From: Bacteroidales bacterium
GTDB lineage: Bacteria > Bacteroidota > Bacteroidia > Bacteroidales > F082
Length of the DNA stretch: 64,000 nucleotides
Assembly (NCBI GenBank): GCA_017461665.1
Contig: JAFTXI010000009.1
Coordinates: 1-64,000, forward strand
Direction: 5' to 3'
This document shows, in pieces, positions 41,806-51,260 of this stretch. The translations under genes were made by a program, and so were the position numbers. The notes beneath the pieces were generated by a model. That model was given only the letters and a program-made list of their open reading frames with translations, made no database searches and was not told the DNA's origin. How positions within the stretch are numbered: position 1 is the first letter of the stretch; each line of letters begins with the position of its first letter.

Positions 41806-44289
41806 TTACTTTAATTTTTTTTGAATCAATGCTGCGACTTTGTCTCTGAAACTTTCTGCGGTTTGTTCTGCTGTAGGCAAAACAGGATCCATGACTTCCA
41901 CATCGATTGTCTTCCAAAACTTAGGAACGACACTTCCTCCATAACACGCTGATTCTGAACCTGAGATAGCGACAGGAATAACAGGTACGTTCAATTCCTT
42001 ACTTAAGATAGCGAATGTCTCTTTGAACTTCTTCATTTTGTTGTCTTTAGAACGAGTGCCTTCAGGGAAAATCACGATGTTCTTTCCTTTTTCCAAAACG
42101 GCGCACATTTCTTGCAACGATTGTCGTACGTTTTTGTTAATATCCATTAAGATAATATTATTCTTCTTTGCAAAGAACTGAGCTATTTTTGTTCTCCAGT
42201 GTTTCTCTTTAGCAAAGAAGAATGTCTCTTTATTAACCCTACGTGAGAAGTTATAAGTGATTAAAAATCCGTCTATTGCCGAACGATGGTTCGCAACGAT
42301 GATACACGGACTCTTTGGCAGTTTCCTGCTTCCCTTAAATCTGAAACGATAACATATAGAGAAGAGTATTTTTGTAAAAGTATATGTACACCATTGGGTT
42401 ATACCTGGTTTCTCTAATTTAACATCAACTTTACTTGCGAGAATCTCTTTCCATGTTATCTTTGTCGTATTGAAAGAGTGTTCGTTATTCTCAATATAAT
42501 CGGTGAGTTTTGCCAAGGTATTGAGGTTTTCCATTTGCTCCTCATTGAGGTTGATACCGAAAGTATTTTCGATATAAGCAAGCAAAGAAACCTTGCTCAA
42601 CGAGTCCATAGAGAGGTCAATTTCGAAGTGGTCGTTTTCGTTGGCTATCGTCTTTGTCTCTTCTTCCACAAAGGTTTTCAACAGTTTATAAACTTCGCTC
42701 TTACCTTCTAAAGATTCGTGTTCATTGTTGGTTTTAGGTTTATCAACCAGATGAGGGAGGAGGAAACGCTGCACCTTCCCAAGTCGCGTCTTTGGCAATT
42801 CCTGCGACATGATATGATACTGTTTGATACGTTTATATTGAGGCTGTTCCGCATTGAAACGAGCGACTTCTTCTTTAATCAAAGAGTCCATCTCTTCCAG
42901 ATCTTTCTGTCTGACAGCCGTCATCTCCGGACGTATCGCAGCATGAAGAGCATCGCCGCTCAAGAAAATTCCAATCTCTTGAACATAAGTACTTGCGCTC
43001 ATAAACTCCTTCTCTAACAATTCCGGATTTATGTTCTTACCGTTCGAGGTCACAATAATCTCTTTAATGCGACCTGTTATCTTAAGTCCATATTTATCAA
43101 GGATTCCCATATCGCCGGTATGAAGCCATCCGTCCTTTATTATGTCGTTTGTCTCTTCTTCGCGTTTGTAATAGCCTTGCATCACATTGTCGCCTTTGAC
43201 ACATATCTCGCCTTTCTCAGAAATCTTAGCTTCGATGTTAGGAAGCAGCTCTCCTGCGTAGCCGATTTTACGTCTGCCAGGACGAGTGAACGAAATCATT
43301 GGAGCTGTCTCCGTCATGCCGTAGCCTTCGAGGACATATAATCCCAAGGTTTTCAATATCGTCGCAGTCTCGATGGAGAGCGCTGCTCCACCTGATACCA
43401 AGTACTTCAGATGACCGCCGAATTTCTTATGCACGCTGCTAAAGACGACTCTTGAAACAGCATCGCTACCAATGAGTTTGGTTATCTTATAAAGGAGACG
43501 CGTCACAAAAGAAGCGTTTATCTTGTTCATGACGCCTTTTACGAGAAGGTCGTAGAGACGAGGCACACCTATCATAATAGACACTGCACCAGCATTGAGA
43601 GTCTTGATGATTGACTCTGCATTCATGGCTTCCGCAACATGAATTGTTCCGCCCATATAAAGAGGAGCCACCACGCTGCCGAGAAGCGGAAGTATATGAT
43701 GCACAGGCAAGAGCACCATCACATTACTGTCTTCTTGGAAGATTGGCACCGACTTACTCACCGCATCGACGTTAAACATCACGTTTTTAAAAGAAAGCAT
43801 GACGCCTTTCGGATTGCCCGTCGTGCCAGAAGTGTAGTTAATCAACATGGTGTCTTCTTTTCCGCCGAGAGGGATGTCGGTCGCTGGGATATTTTCGTCG
43901 TCAGACAAAATAAAATCGTCCTCGGTGTAAAGACGAGCGCCTTGCAGATCGATGTCTGCGAACATATCTTTCTTGTCATCAGAGATAAAAACGATGTCGG
44001 GGCGACAGTCATTGATGACGTATTCAATTTCTTTCTTCGTTGATTGCGAGTCTAAAGGCACGGCTATCGACTTGCAACGCATCGCGCCGTAAAATGCGAA
44101 ACACCATTCAGGAGAGTTTTGTGCGCAGAGTAAAACTTTTTCAGGCTTTGACTCTTCCGAGAATTTATCAGCGTAAATCTGTGAGTATCTGAGGAGTTGT
44201 TCGTAAGTATATTTCGCATCCTTAAAGGTTATCGCTAATTTGTCTTTTTTTGATATTAACATTTTTCCTAAGTTTTCAATATTTCGCAA
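41806..44289 (-). CDS. Fused acyl-AMP ligase, acyl carrier protein and PlsC-type acyltransferase
   Basis: An 827-residue three-domain protein. Residues about 10-520 are an ANL ligase (YTSGTTGNPKGVML, YGMTETAP, WLHTGDMG, final Lys in KTRLGKVQ). About 530-605 is an ACP with the phosphopantetheine serine in DLSMDSLSKVS. About 640-827 is a lysophospholipid acyltransferase with NHRSAID (HX4D), FPEGTRS and PVIPVAISG. It could activate a free fatty acid, load it on its own ACP and transfer it to a lysolipid, similar in logic to Aas. TATATTTG (minus, 44287-44294) lies at its start. The HAD gene follows. Confidence 0.88.
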   Translation of the reverse strand: MRNIENLGKMLISKKDKLAITFKDAKYTYEQLLRYSQIYADKFSEESKPEKVLLCAQNSPEWCFAFYGAMRCKSIAVPLDSQSTKKEIEYVINDCRPDIVFISDDKKDMFADIDLQGARLYTEDDFILSDDENIPATDIPLGGKEDTMLINYTSGTTGNPKGVMLSFKNVMFNVDAVSKSVPIFQEDSNVMVLLPVHHILPLLGSVVAPLYMGGTIHVAEAMNAESIIKTLNAGAVSIMIGVPRLYDLLVKGVMNKINASFVTRLLYKITKLIGSDAVSRVVFSSVHKKFGGHLKYLVSGGAALSIETATILKTLGLYVLEGYGMTETAPMISFTRPGRRKIGYAGELLPNIEAKISEKGEICVKGDNVMQGYYKREEETNDIIKDGWLHTGDMGILDKYGLKITGRIKEIIVTSNGKNINPELLEKEFMSASTYVQEIGIFLSGDALHAAIRPEMTAVRQKDLEEMDSLIKEEVARFNAEQPQYKRIKQYHIMSQELPKTRLGKVQRFLLPHLVDKPKTNNEHESLEGKSEVYKLLKTFVEEETKTIANENDHFEIDLSMDSLSKVSLLAYIENTFGINLNEEQMENLNTLAKLTDYIENNEHSFNTTKITWKEILASKVDVKLEKPGITQWCTYTFTKILFSICYRFRFKGSRKLPKSPCIIVANHRSAIDGFLITYNFSRRVNKETFFFAKEKHWRTKIAQFFAKKNNIILMDINKNVRQSLQEMCAVLEKGKNIVIFPEGTRSKDNKMKKFKETFAILSKELNVPVIPVAISGSESACYGGSVVPKFWKTIDVEVMDPVLPTAEQTAESFRDKVAALIQKKLK

Positions 44290-44391
44290 ATATAATAAAA
44301 AGACTTTGACATTTGACTACGACAATTGATTTTTTTGAATAGTTTTACGAATAACTATTTACGGAAACGATAATAGAATCGAATTTATTTA

Positions 44392-44423
44392 TTTGACAAA
44401 TCGATTCTTCAGTTGTTATCTTT
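44392..44423 (+). promoter_or_regulatory. Promoter for the SDR gene
   Basis: TTTG (44392-44395) and TATCTTTG (44416-44423), spacing 20 nt; close to consensus. Confidence 0.6.
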
Positions 44424-44464
44424 GCAATGTTAATGAAAGTATGAAAAAATTAAAAAGATATAAG

Positions 44465-45226
44465 ATGAAAAGATTAGAAAACAACGTAACTATAATCACC
44501 GGCGGTGGCAAAGGAATAGGATTTGGAGTAGCATCGGCATTTGCGAGAGAAGGCTCTAACTTGGTGATAACCGGCAGAACCGAATCGAGATTGTTAGATG
44601 CTAAGAAAAGATTGGAAGAAGAATATGGAGTACAGGTTTTGCCCATCGTAGCCGATGGTGCCGATGAAGTAAAGATAAAGGAAGTCATTGCGAAAACCAT
44701 CGCGACTTTTGGCAAGATAAACACATTGATAAACAACGCTCAAGCCTCGAAGTCGGGATTGTCGCTCATCGAGCACACTAAAGAAGATTTCGATTTGGCT
44801 ATAAATTCTGGCTTATATGCGACGTTCTTTTATATGAGAGAAGCTTATCCATATCTGAAAGAAAGCAAAGGATCTGTCATCAACTTCGCTTCGGGAGCCG
44901 GATTGTTTGGCAAGCCAGGACAGAGTTCTTACGCTGCTGCCAAGGAAGGCATCAGAGGATTATCGAGAGTCGCTGCCACAGAATGGGGACCCGACGGAGT
45001 GAGAGTCAATATGATAGCACCATTAGCCATGACAGAGAGTCTTAAAGAATGGAAAGAAAATTATCCTGAACTTTTCCAAAAGACTATACAAGGTATCCCA
45101 TTGGGACGTTTCGCCGACCCCATGCAAGACATCGGAAGAGTGTGCGTTTTCTTAGCTTCCGACGACGCGTCATACGTCACAGGAGAAACTATCACGTTAC
45201 AAGGAGGATCGGGATTGAGACCGTAA
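44465..45226 (+). CDS. SDR family oxidoreductase
   Basis: The start MKRLENNVTIITGGG (44465) is chosen because the Rossmann motif follows at once; upstream in-frame ATGs (44441, 44393) precede or overlap the promoter. The 253-residue protein has TGGGKGIGFG, INNAQAS (NNAG-like, with Q for G), catalytic Ser in NFASGAG, YAAAKEG (YxxxK), and C-terminal DDASYVTGETITLQGG. It is a classical short-chain dehydrogenase using NAD(P); substrate unknown. It is monocistronic and followed immediately by a 13-unit octamer array. Confidence 0.9.
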   Translation: MKRLENNVTIITGGGKGIGFGVASAFAREGSNLVITGRTESRLLDAKKRLEEEYGVQVLPIVADGADEVKIKEVIAKTIATFGKINTLINNAQASKSGLSLIEHTKEDFDLAINSGLYATFFYMREAYPYLKESKGSVINFASGAGLFGKPGQSSYAAAKEGIRGLSRVAATEWGPDGVRVNMIAPLAMTESLKEWKENYPELFQKTIQGIPLGRFADPMQDIGRVCVFLASDDASYVTGETITLQGGSGLRP

Positions 45227-45228
45227 AA

Positions 45229-45332
45229 GGAACTCTGGAATTCTGGAATTCTGGAACTTTGGAACTCTGGAACTTTGGAACTTTGGAACTCTGGAACTTT
45301 GGAACTCTGGAACTTTGGAATTTTGGAATTAT
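45229..45332. repeat. Thirteen-copy octamer array GGAAYTYT
   Basis: Tandem 8-bp units GGAACTCT, GGAATTCT, GGAACTTT and variants, 13 in a row, beginning two bases after the SDR stop codon. It is the cleanest array of the short-period repeat family in this window. Confidence 0.85.
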
Positions 45333-45359
45333 AGGATGTTTTTTATGATCTAAAAAAAT

Positions 45360-45392
45360 AGGACACTTCATTATGCGAGTGTCCTTACTTTA
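45360..45392 (+). terminator. Terminator after the SDR gene
   Basis: Stem GGACACT (45361-45367) / AGTGTCC (45378-45384), A-run before and TTACTTTATT after. Confidence 0.65.
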
Positions 45393-45484
45393 TTAATACA
45401 TTTAATATTGGGCTAACTGCACAAAAGGAAGATTTCTTCTAATCAAAACAATAAAATTATGAATTATGCACTATACATTATGAA

Positions 45485-47017
45485 TTAGATAAACTCTTCC
45501 TCTCCGTATTGTTTTTGTAACTGTTTCAATTTTTCTTTCAGTTTTCTCGTTATTTCTTCCGTTCCTTCTTGTCCGTAGATATTGTTAATTTCTTTTAGGT
45601 CGTAGCGCAAGTCGTATAGTTCCCATACGTCATCTTCATAGAAATGAATGAGTTTATGCGTCTCAGTGCGTATTCCAAGATGTGGCTTAACATTATGTTC
45701 ATCGGGAAATTCGTAATAATGGTAGTAAATTCCATCACGATTTGACTCATATTTTTCACCTTTCAAAAGAGGCAAGAACGAACATCCGTGAATATCTTCC
45801 GGAATCTCAAGGCCGGCGAGTTCCAAGAAGGTCGGAGCATAGTCAATGTTTTGCACCATAGCGTCGATTTCGCCTTTCACGCCTCCCGGATAACGCACCA
45901 ACAACGGCGTTCTGAACGATTCCTCATACATCCAGCGTTTGTCGAACCAGCCGTGTTCGCCCATATAAAAACCTTGGTCAGAGGTATAAACGACAAGTGT
46001 ATTTTCCAAAAGACCTTCATCTTCAAGATAATCCAACACGCGTCCGACATTACGGTCGATGGAAGTTATAACACGAAGATAATCGCGCATATATTGCTGA
46101 TATTTCCATTTGTCTAATTCCACACCTGAAAGGTTAGCATCCTTAAACTTCTCTATAACAACATCATAATGGGCGTCCCATGCTTTCTTCTGTTCAGGAT
46201 TCATGTTATTATACATATAACGTCCCCAATATTCCAAATCAGAACGACCATGAATAAGACTGTCTTTATCAGCAAGTTTTAAGTCATAAACCAAATCCAT
46301 ATCCTTACTTATCGACATCTTGTTCTCTTGTGCCGCAAGTCGTCCTTCATAATTGTCGTAAAATGTCTCAGGCAAAGGAAAGTCGCTGTCTTTAAATAAT
46401 TTAAAGTCACAGGTATCTGGCATCCATGTACGATGCGGAGCTTTATGATGCAGAAGCAGACAGAATGGTTTCTCGGCATCACGTTCATTTTCCAACCATT
46501 CCAAAGCAATGTCGGTTGTTATGTTCGTAGCGTAGCCTTCACGCTGAATTTTCTCTCCGTTACGAATAAAAGTCGGGTTGTAATAATCACCCTGACCTAT
46601 TAATATATCCCAATGGTCGAAGCCTGTCGGGTCAGAATTGAGATGCCATTTTCCAATGACAGCCGTCTCATATCTATCCTGAATCAGCTTGGGAAAAGTC
46701 TGCTGACTTCCATCGAATGTACATTTGTTATCGGTAAAACCATTAGCAAGACTATGTTTTCCGGTGAGCAGACATGCTCGAGAAGGAGCGCTTATAGAGT
46801 TAGCAACGAAGCTGTTATTAAAACGTACACCCTCGTTGGCAATACGATCGAGATTCGGAGTACGAATGAAAGAAGTATCGTAAGCACTGATAGTCTGATA
46901 CGAATGATCGTCGGACATGATAAAGAGAATGTTCATAGGTTTTTCCTTACTCACACAAGAAGTCAAGAAAGGAATAGCAAGGGCAGTTTTGAGTGAGGTT
47001 TTTAGTATTTTATTCAT
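45485..47017 (-). CDS. Family S1 sulfatase lipoprotein (Ser-type)
   Basis: The start MNKILK (47017) is used; an ATG at 47047 lies deeper in the sirtuin gene. The 510-residue protein has a lipobox (FLTSC), metal site NILFIMSDDHS, and the sulfatase signature SAPSRACLLTGK. The first Ser replaces Cys, so formylglycine formation would need an anaerobic radical-SAM maturase (anSME), which is not in the window. GKWHL and the C-terminal subdomain are intact. It removes sulfate from host or algal glycans; the linkage is unknown. It overlaps the sirtuin gene by 8 bp. Confidence 0.9.
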   Translation of the reverse strand: MNKILKTSLKTALAIPFLTSCVSKEKPMNILFIMSDDHSYQTISAYDTSFIRTPNLDRIANEGVRFNNSFVANSISAPSRACLLTGKHSLANGFTDNKCTFDGSQQTFPKLIQDRYETAVIGKWHLNSDPTGFDHWDILIGQGDYYNPTFIRNGEKIQREGYATNITTDIALEWLENERDAEKPFCLLLHHKAPHRTWMPDTCDFKLFKDSDFPLPETFYDNYEGRLAAQENKMSISKDMDLVYDLKLADKDSLIHGRSDLEYWGRYMYNNMNPEQKKAWDAHYDVVIEKFKDANLSGVELDKWKYQQYMRDYLRVITSIDRNVGRVLDYLEDEGLLENTLVVYTSDQGFYMGEHGWFDKRWMYEESFRTPLLVRYPGGVKGEIDAMVQNIDYAPTFLELAGLEIPEDIHGCSFLPLLKGEKYESNRDGIYYHYYEFPDEHNVKPHLGIRTETHKLIHFYEDDVWELYDLRYDLKEINNIYGQEGTEEITRKLKEKLKQLQKQYGEEEFI

Positions 47018-47774
47018 AGTAAAGCTTTTCAGTTTTAATAAAATCAATCTTCGGCAATATCTCTCCCGATTTTCCTTGCAAGAATATATCGGTGATAGAG
47101 TCGGTATAAAGAGATGGTTCCTTATTGATTTCTATTATGGTGGCTCCTTTTTGTTTGGCCATTCCCGGAATCATGTTAGCCGGCGACACCTGACCGGAAG
47201 TTCCAATAATGATAAAGACGTCACAGTCATTAGCAGCATCGATGGAATTTTGATAAGCCTCGTAAGGAATGCCCTCTCCGAAGAAAATAAAATCAGGTTT
47301 TAAAAGATGATTGCATCTCGGACATAAGGCAGGCTCTTCCGTAATGTTAATGTCTTTTAAGGGATAAACGGCGTCACATTGTTTACAGACGAATCTTGAT
47401 GAATTGCCGTGAAACTCATAAACTATCTTATTTCCTGCTATACGATGAAGGTCGTCTATATTCTGAGTTATGACGCACTTCAAGCTGCCTTCTTTTTCCC
47501 ATTTTGCGAGAACTTCATGACCTAGATTCGGTCTTATCTCATTGTTATTGAAAAAGTCGAAGAAAATTTCTTTTATCACTTTCCACGACTCTTTTGTGTT
47601 TCTGTAATAATAATCAATGTCTAATGAATCTGGATCGTATTTGTTCCAGATTCCATTTTCGCCTCTAAAAGGAGGAATGCCGCTTTCCGCAGAAATCCCC
47701 GCCCCCGTGAACGCTACAATTTTCTTTGCCTTCGAAATAATTTCAGCAGCTTTATCTATGTTGTTTGAAATCAT
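47010..47774 (-). CDS. cobB: Sir2 family NAD-dependent protein deacylase
   Basis: A 254-residue sirtuin: GAGISAESGIPPFRG (NAD site), TQNIDDLHR, catalytic His in VYEFHGNSS, zinc cysteines CKQC and CPRC, and IIGTSGQVSPANMIP. It removes acyl groups from lysines with NAD. Length and domain order are normal. It is the upstream partner of the sulfatase gene (8-bp overlap), a pairing with no obvious functional link. Confidence 0.92.
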   Translation of the reverse strand: MISNNIDKAAEIISKAKKIVAFTGAGISAESGIPPFRGENGIWNKYDPDSLDIDYYYRNTKESWKVIKEIFFDFFNNNEIRPNLGHEVLAKWEKEGSLKCVITQNIDDLHRIAGNKIVYEFHGNSSRFVCKQCDAVYPLKDINITEEPALCPRCNHLLKPDFIFFGEGIPYEAYQNSIDAANDCDVFIIIGTSGQVSPANMIPGMAKQKGATIIEINKEPSLYTDSITDIFLQGKSGEILPKIDFIKTEKLYYE

Positions 47775-47920
47775 AATGTGTAATAATTAAGCTTACTTCT
47801 GATATGCAAAAATAATTTTTTGTCGTTTACAACCGACAGTTTAAAAAAAAAATGTCGATTCAGTGTAAAATTTAACTCAAAGTTTTTTATTAAAAAAAAC
47901 AAAAAATTAACTATTAAATA

Positions 47921-47951
47921 TTTGATTTTTATATTAAATACTTTAACTTTG
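47921..47951 (+). promoter_or_regulatory. Consensus promoter of the glycogen cluster
   Basis: TTTG (47921-47924), exactly 19 nt, then TAACTTTG (47944-47951). The predicted start of transcription is about 30 nt before the debranching-enzyme ATG. Confidence 0.75.
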
Positions 47952-47984
47952 CAGGGTTATAATATTAACGAAACCTTATACAAG

Positions 47985-49937
47985 ATGGCATATATTTCTT
48001 TTGATAAGCAGCATTTGGTAAACCTTGAATTTACTATGAACAAAGAGATTCTCCGTTCAAACAGATCGGGAGCTTTTTGTAATACAACAATCATCGGTTG
48101 CAACACCAGAAAGTATCACGGATTGTTAGTTGTGCCGCAACCTCAGTTGGACAATTACAACCACGTCTTGCTTTCATCTATCGACGAGACGGTAATTGTA
48201 AACAAAGAGGAATTTCACTTCGGCGTTCATCAGTATGAAGACGGAACCATTATGCCACACGGTCACAAATACTTAAGAGAGTTCTCAGCCGAACCTATTC
48301 CAAAATTGACATACCGCGTTGGCGGAACTCGCATCACCAAAGAATATATTTTCGCCGAGAACGAAAGTCGCATTTACATTCGCTACTATGCCGAAGAGGC
48401 TGCTCAGCCTATAACGCTACGACTCAACCCGTTCCTCGCTTTCCGCAACGTTCATAGCCTCACCTACGAGAACCACGACGCTAATCGTAAATACGTACCA
48501 TTGAAAAATGGAGCCGCATGGCAGATGTACGAAAATTATAGTCCTCTCTGCCTTCAATTTTCAAAAAACACTGAATATACACACGCACCTCTATGGTACT
48601 ATAACACATTCTATATTAGAGAATTTGAACGCGGATATGACGCTGTGGAAGACCTCTACGTACCAGGATTCTTTGAAGTAAGCCTAAAAGAAGGCGAATC
48701 GGTTGTGGTGTCGGCTGGATTGGAAGAAAAAAATCCCGCAACATTTAAGCGTCAGTTTGAGTCGTTGTTGGAATCAAGAATACCACGCGACAACTTCGAA
48801 CATTGTCTGCAAAACTCTGCACAACAATTCATTATACGCGAAAAAGAAGGAACTCGTATGTTCGCCGGTTTCCCATGGTTTGGAAGCTGTGGTCGCGACA
48901 CCCTCCTATCAATACCAGGACTTATTCTTACTTCAGGCGACAAAAAAACTTTTAAAGAGTTGATTAAATATCTGATAGACACAATGAAAGGTCCTTTCTT
49001 CTCTAACAGATATTACCAGAAATCATTATATTATACAGCCGTCGATTCACCATTGTGGTTCTTCCTCATACTTCAAAAATATGAAAGTATGCTCGGCGTA
49101 ACTAAAATATCTATCTGGAAAGACTACGGCGAGGTGATGACAAATATACTCGAGAGTTTCATCGAGGGAACCGACTTCAATATCAAGACATTGGAAAACG
49201 GATTGCTTTATGCCGGTAACGAAGACGTAGCACTCACATGGATGAACGTCTTCTGCGACGGAAAACCTTACACACCACGAACAGGATTAGATATTGAGAT
49301 AAACGCATTGTGGTATAACGCCTTACGTTATGCCGTAGAACTCCTGAAAGAAGCTGACAAGAAAAATCCTTCATTGCAGAAGTGGCAGTCTATCGCAGAC
49401 AAGATTGAAAATTCTTACACAAGTTGCTTCTATAATGAACAAAACGATGTGTTTTACGATTATATAAATGACAATGAGAAAAATGACATGGTACGTCCAA
49501 ATATGTTGATTGCCATAGCTTTACCTTATTGTCCCTTTAACGACGATTTGAAGAAAAAGATTTTTGACATCACTCGCTCCGAATTGTTGACTAACAGAGG
49601 ATTACGTTCTTTATCGCCTCGCTCCGAATCATATAGAGAAGTTACCATCGGTAATCATAGAGAAAGAGAGACGGCATATCATAATGGAACAGTATTTCCT
49701 TGGCTTATAATGCCTTACGCCGATGCCACTGTAGGTCTTTACGGTAAGACTTCATTGCCTTATCTTGAAGATTTATATAAAGCCTTCGAGGAAGTCATTG
49801 CAGAGAACGGAATCGGAACGATCTCAGAGATTTACGATGGCAATCCGCCTCATGAGTCGAGAGGTTGTATCTCACAATCGACGAGCGTAGCAGCATTGTT
49901 ATATTTGAAATATGTTATTGACGAATTGAAAAAATAA
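47985..49937 (+). CDS. Glycogen debranching enzyme (amylo-alpha-1,6-glucosidase type)
   Basis: The ATG at 47985 (MAYISFDKQHLVNLEFTMN) lies just after the promoter; a longer frame upstream would cross it and is rejected. The 650-residue protein has an N-terminal beta domain (GAFCNTTIIGCNTRKYHGLLV) and a C-terminal (alpha/alpha)6 GDE domain (AGFPWFGSCGRDTLLSIPGL, GRExE-like ETAYHNGTVFPWL). It cleaves alpha-1,6 branches in glycogen. It is first of four genes: GT4 follows after 4 bp, then GH57. Confidence 0.9.
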   Translation: MAYISFDKQHLVNLEFTMNKEILRSNRSGAFCNTTIIGCNTRKYHGLLVVPQPQLDNYNHVLLSSIDETVIVNKEEFHFGVHQYEDGTIMPHGHKYLREFSAEPIPKLTYRVGGTRITKEYIFAENESRIYIRYYAEEAAQPITLRLNPFLAFRNVHSLTYENHDANRKYVPLKNGAAWQMYENYSPLCLQFSKNTEYTHAPLWYYNTFYIREFERGYDAVEDLYVPGFFEVSLKEGESVVVSAGLEEKNPATFKRQFESLLESRIPRDNFEHCLQNSAQQFIIREKEGTRMFAGFPWFGSCGRDTLLSIPGLILTSGDKKTFKELIKYLIDTMKGPFFSNRYYQKSLYYTAVDSPLWFFLILQKYESMLGVTKISIWKDYGEVMTNILESFIEGTDFNIKTLENGLLYAGNEDVALTWMNVFCDGKPYTPRTGLDIEINALWYNALRYAVELLKEADKKNPSLQKWQSIADKIENSYTSCFYNEQNDVFYDYINDNEKNDMVRPNMLIAIALPYCPFNDDLKKKIFDITRSELLTNRGLRSLSPRSESYREVTIGNHRERETAYHNGTVFPWLIMPYADATVGLYGKTSLPYLEDLYKAFEEVIAENGIGTISEIYDGNPPHESRGCISQSTSVAALLYLKYVIDELKK

Positions 49938-49941
49938 AGTT

Positions 49942-51237
49942 ATGAAAGTGTTGATGTTTGGCTGGGAGTTTCCTCCACATATCACCGGAGGTCTCGGCAC
50001 AGCTTGTTTCGGAATGACAAAAGGTCTCGCAAAGAACGGAGTCGATGTTCTTTTTGTAGTACCTAAGGCTCACGGCGACGAAGATGAGACCAATGTCCGA
50101 TTGCTTAACGCAAGCGATGTGACTGTCAATATTGATAATGAAAAAGATAGATCGTATTGGGATAGGGTTCAATATATGGAAATTGGTTCTAACATCATCC
50201 CTTACGTAGGACCGGAACGTTTTGAGAGACTCGTTGAAGAACAACGTGCTACGAATCATTTCCAAAGTCCTGTCTTCATGCCTCGCTATGAGTTCTCTGG
50301 AAAATATGGAGCCAACCTGATGGAAGAAGTTTCGCGTTACGCGCTTATCGGTTCTTCATTGGCGTTGGAACACAAAGATGAGTTCGACGTGATTCATGCT
50401 CACGACTGGCTCACTTACTCGGCAGGTATCGCTGCGAAAGAAACGACAGGAAAACCTCTCGTCGTTCACATGCACGCAACAGAATTCGACCGTTCAGGAG
50501 AAAATATCAACACCCTTGTCTATTCTATAGAGAGGCGAGGAATGGAAGTAGCCGACATCGTGATAACAGTCAGCGACTTAACAAGAAAAATTGTCGTTGA
50601 GAAATACGGCATCAATCCAGATAAAGTCATCACAGTACATAACGCCGTCGAGCCAAACGACAAAAGACGTTCCGAATATGATAGCTGCGGATTGAAAAAT
50701 AAAATAGTCACTTTCCTTGGACGTATCACATATCAAAAAGGTCCCGAATACTTTGTAGAAGCTGCACATAAGATTTTACAATACGACCCAACAATACATT
50801 TCGTGATGGCTGGTACCGGCGACCTTCTTCCCAAGATGATACGCCGTGTGGCTCAGCTTAAGATGGGAGCCAACTTCCACTTCACAGGATTCCTCAAAGG
50901 TAACGACGTTGATCAGATGTTCGCTATGTCGGACGTCTTCGTCATGCCTTCTATATCTGAACCATTTGGTATCGTGCCACTTGAAGCGATGCGTCTCGAT
51001 GTTCCTTGCGTGATTTCAAAACAATCGGGCGTTTCGGAAGTCGTGAAGAACGCACTCAAAGTAGATTTCTGGGACATCAACGGATTGGCAGACGCCATCT
51101 ACGGATTGTGTCATTATCCTAAACTGAGCGAAATGTTCAAGAGAGAAGGTAAGATCGAAGTCGATAATCTCAAATGGGAATTCGCTTCCAAAAAAATAAA
51201 GTCGGTTTATGAAAAAGCCATCGAGATAACAAAATAA
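49942..51237 (+). CDS. GT4 glycosyltransferase, probable glycogen-related synthase
   Basis: A 431-residue GT-B enzyme of family 4. The N-terminus is MFGWEFPPHITGGLGTAC with a glycine loop, followed by VIHAHDWLTYSAGIAAK, HNAVEP, FLGRITYQKGPEYFVEA and the E-x7-E motif in SEPFGIVPLEAM. In Bacteroidetes this gene is regularly placed between a debranching enzyme and a GH57 gene, so it is taken to elongate or handle alpha-glucan using a nucleotide sugar. Spacing of 4 bp and 23 bp to its neighbours supports one operon. Confidence 0.85.
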   Translation: MKVLMFGWEFPPHITGGLGTACFGMTKGLAKNGVDVLFVVPKAHGDEDETNVRLLNASDVTVNIDNEKDRSYWDRVQYMEIGSNIIPYVGPERFERLVEEQRATNHFQSPVFMPRYEFSGKYGANLMEEVSRYALIGSSLALEHKDEFDVIHAHDWLTYSAGIAAKETTGKPLVVHMHATEFDRSGENINTLVYSIERRGMEVADIVITVSDLTRKIVVEKYGINPDKVITVHNAVEPNDKRRSEYDSCGLKNKIVTFLGRITYQKGPEYFVEAAHKILQYDPTIHFVMAGTGDLLPKMIRRVAQLKMGANFHFTGFLKGNDVDQMFAMSDVFVMPSISEPFGIVPLEAMRLDVPCVISKQSGVSEVVKNALKVDFWDINGLADAIYGLCHYPKLSEMFKREGKIEVDNLKWEFASKKIKSVYEKAIEITK

Positions 51238-51260
51238 AAAAAACATTAAAATTATATATT

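Noticed and set aside
45142..45348. Plus-strand frame overlapping the SDR end and the octamer array
   Set aside because: Second half is translated octamers (LELWNFGT); first half is out of frame with the SDR gene.
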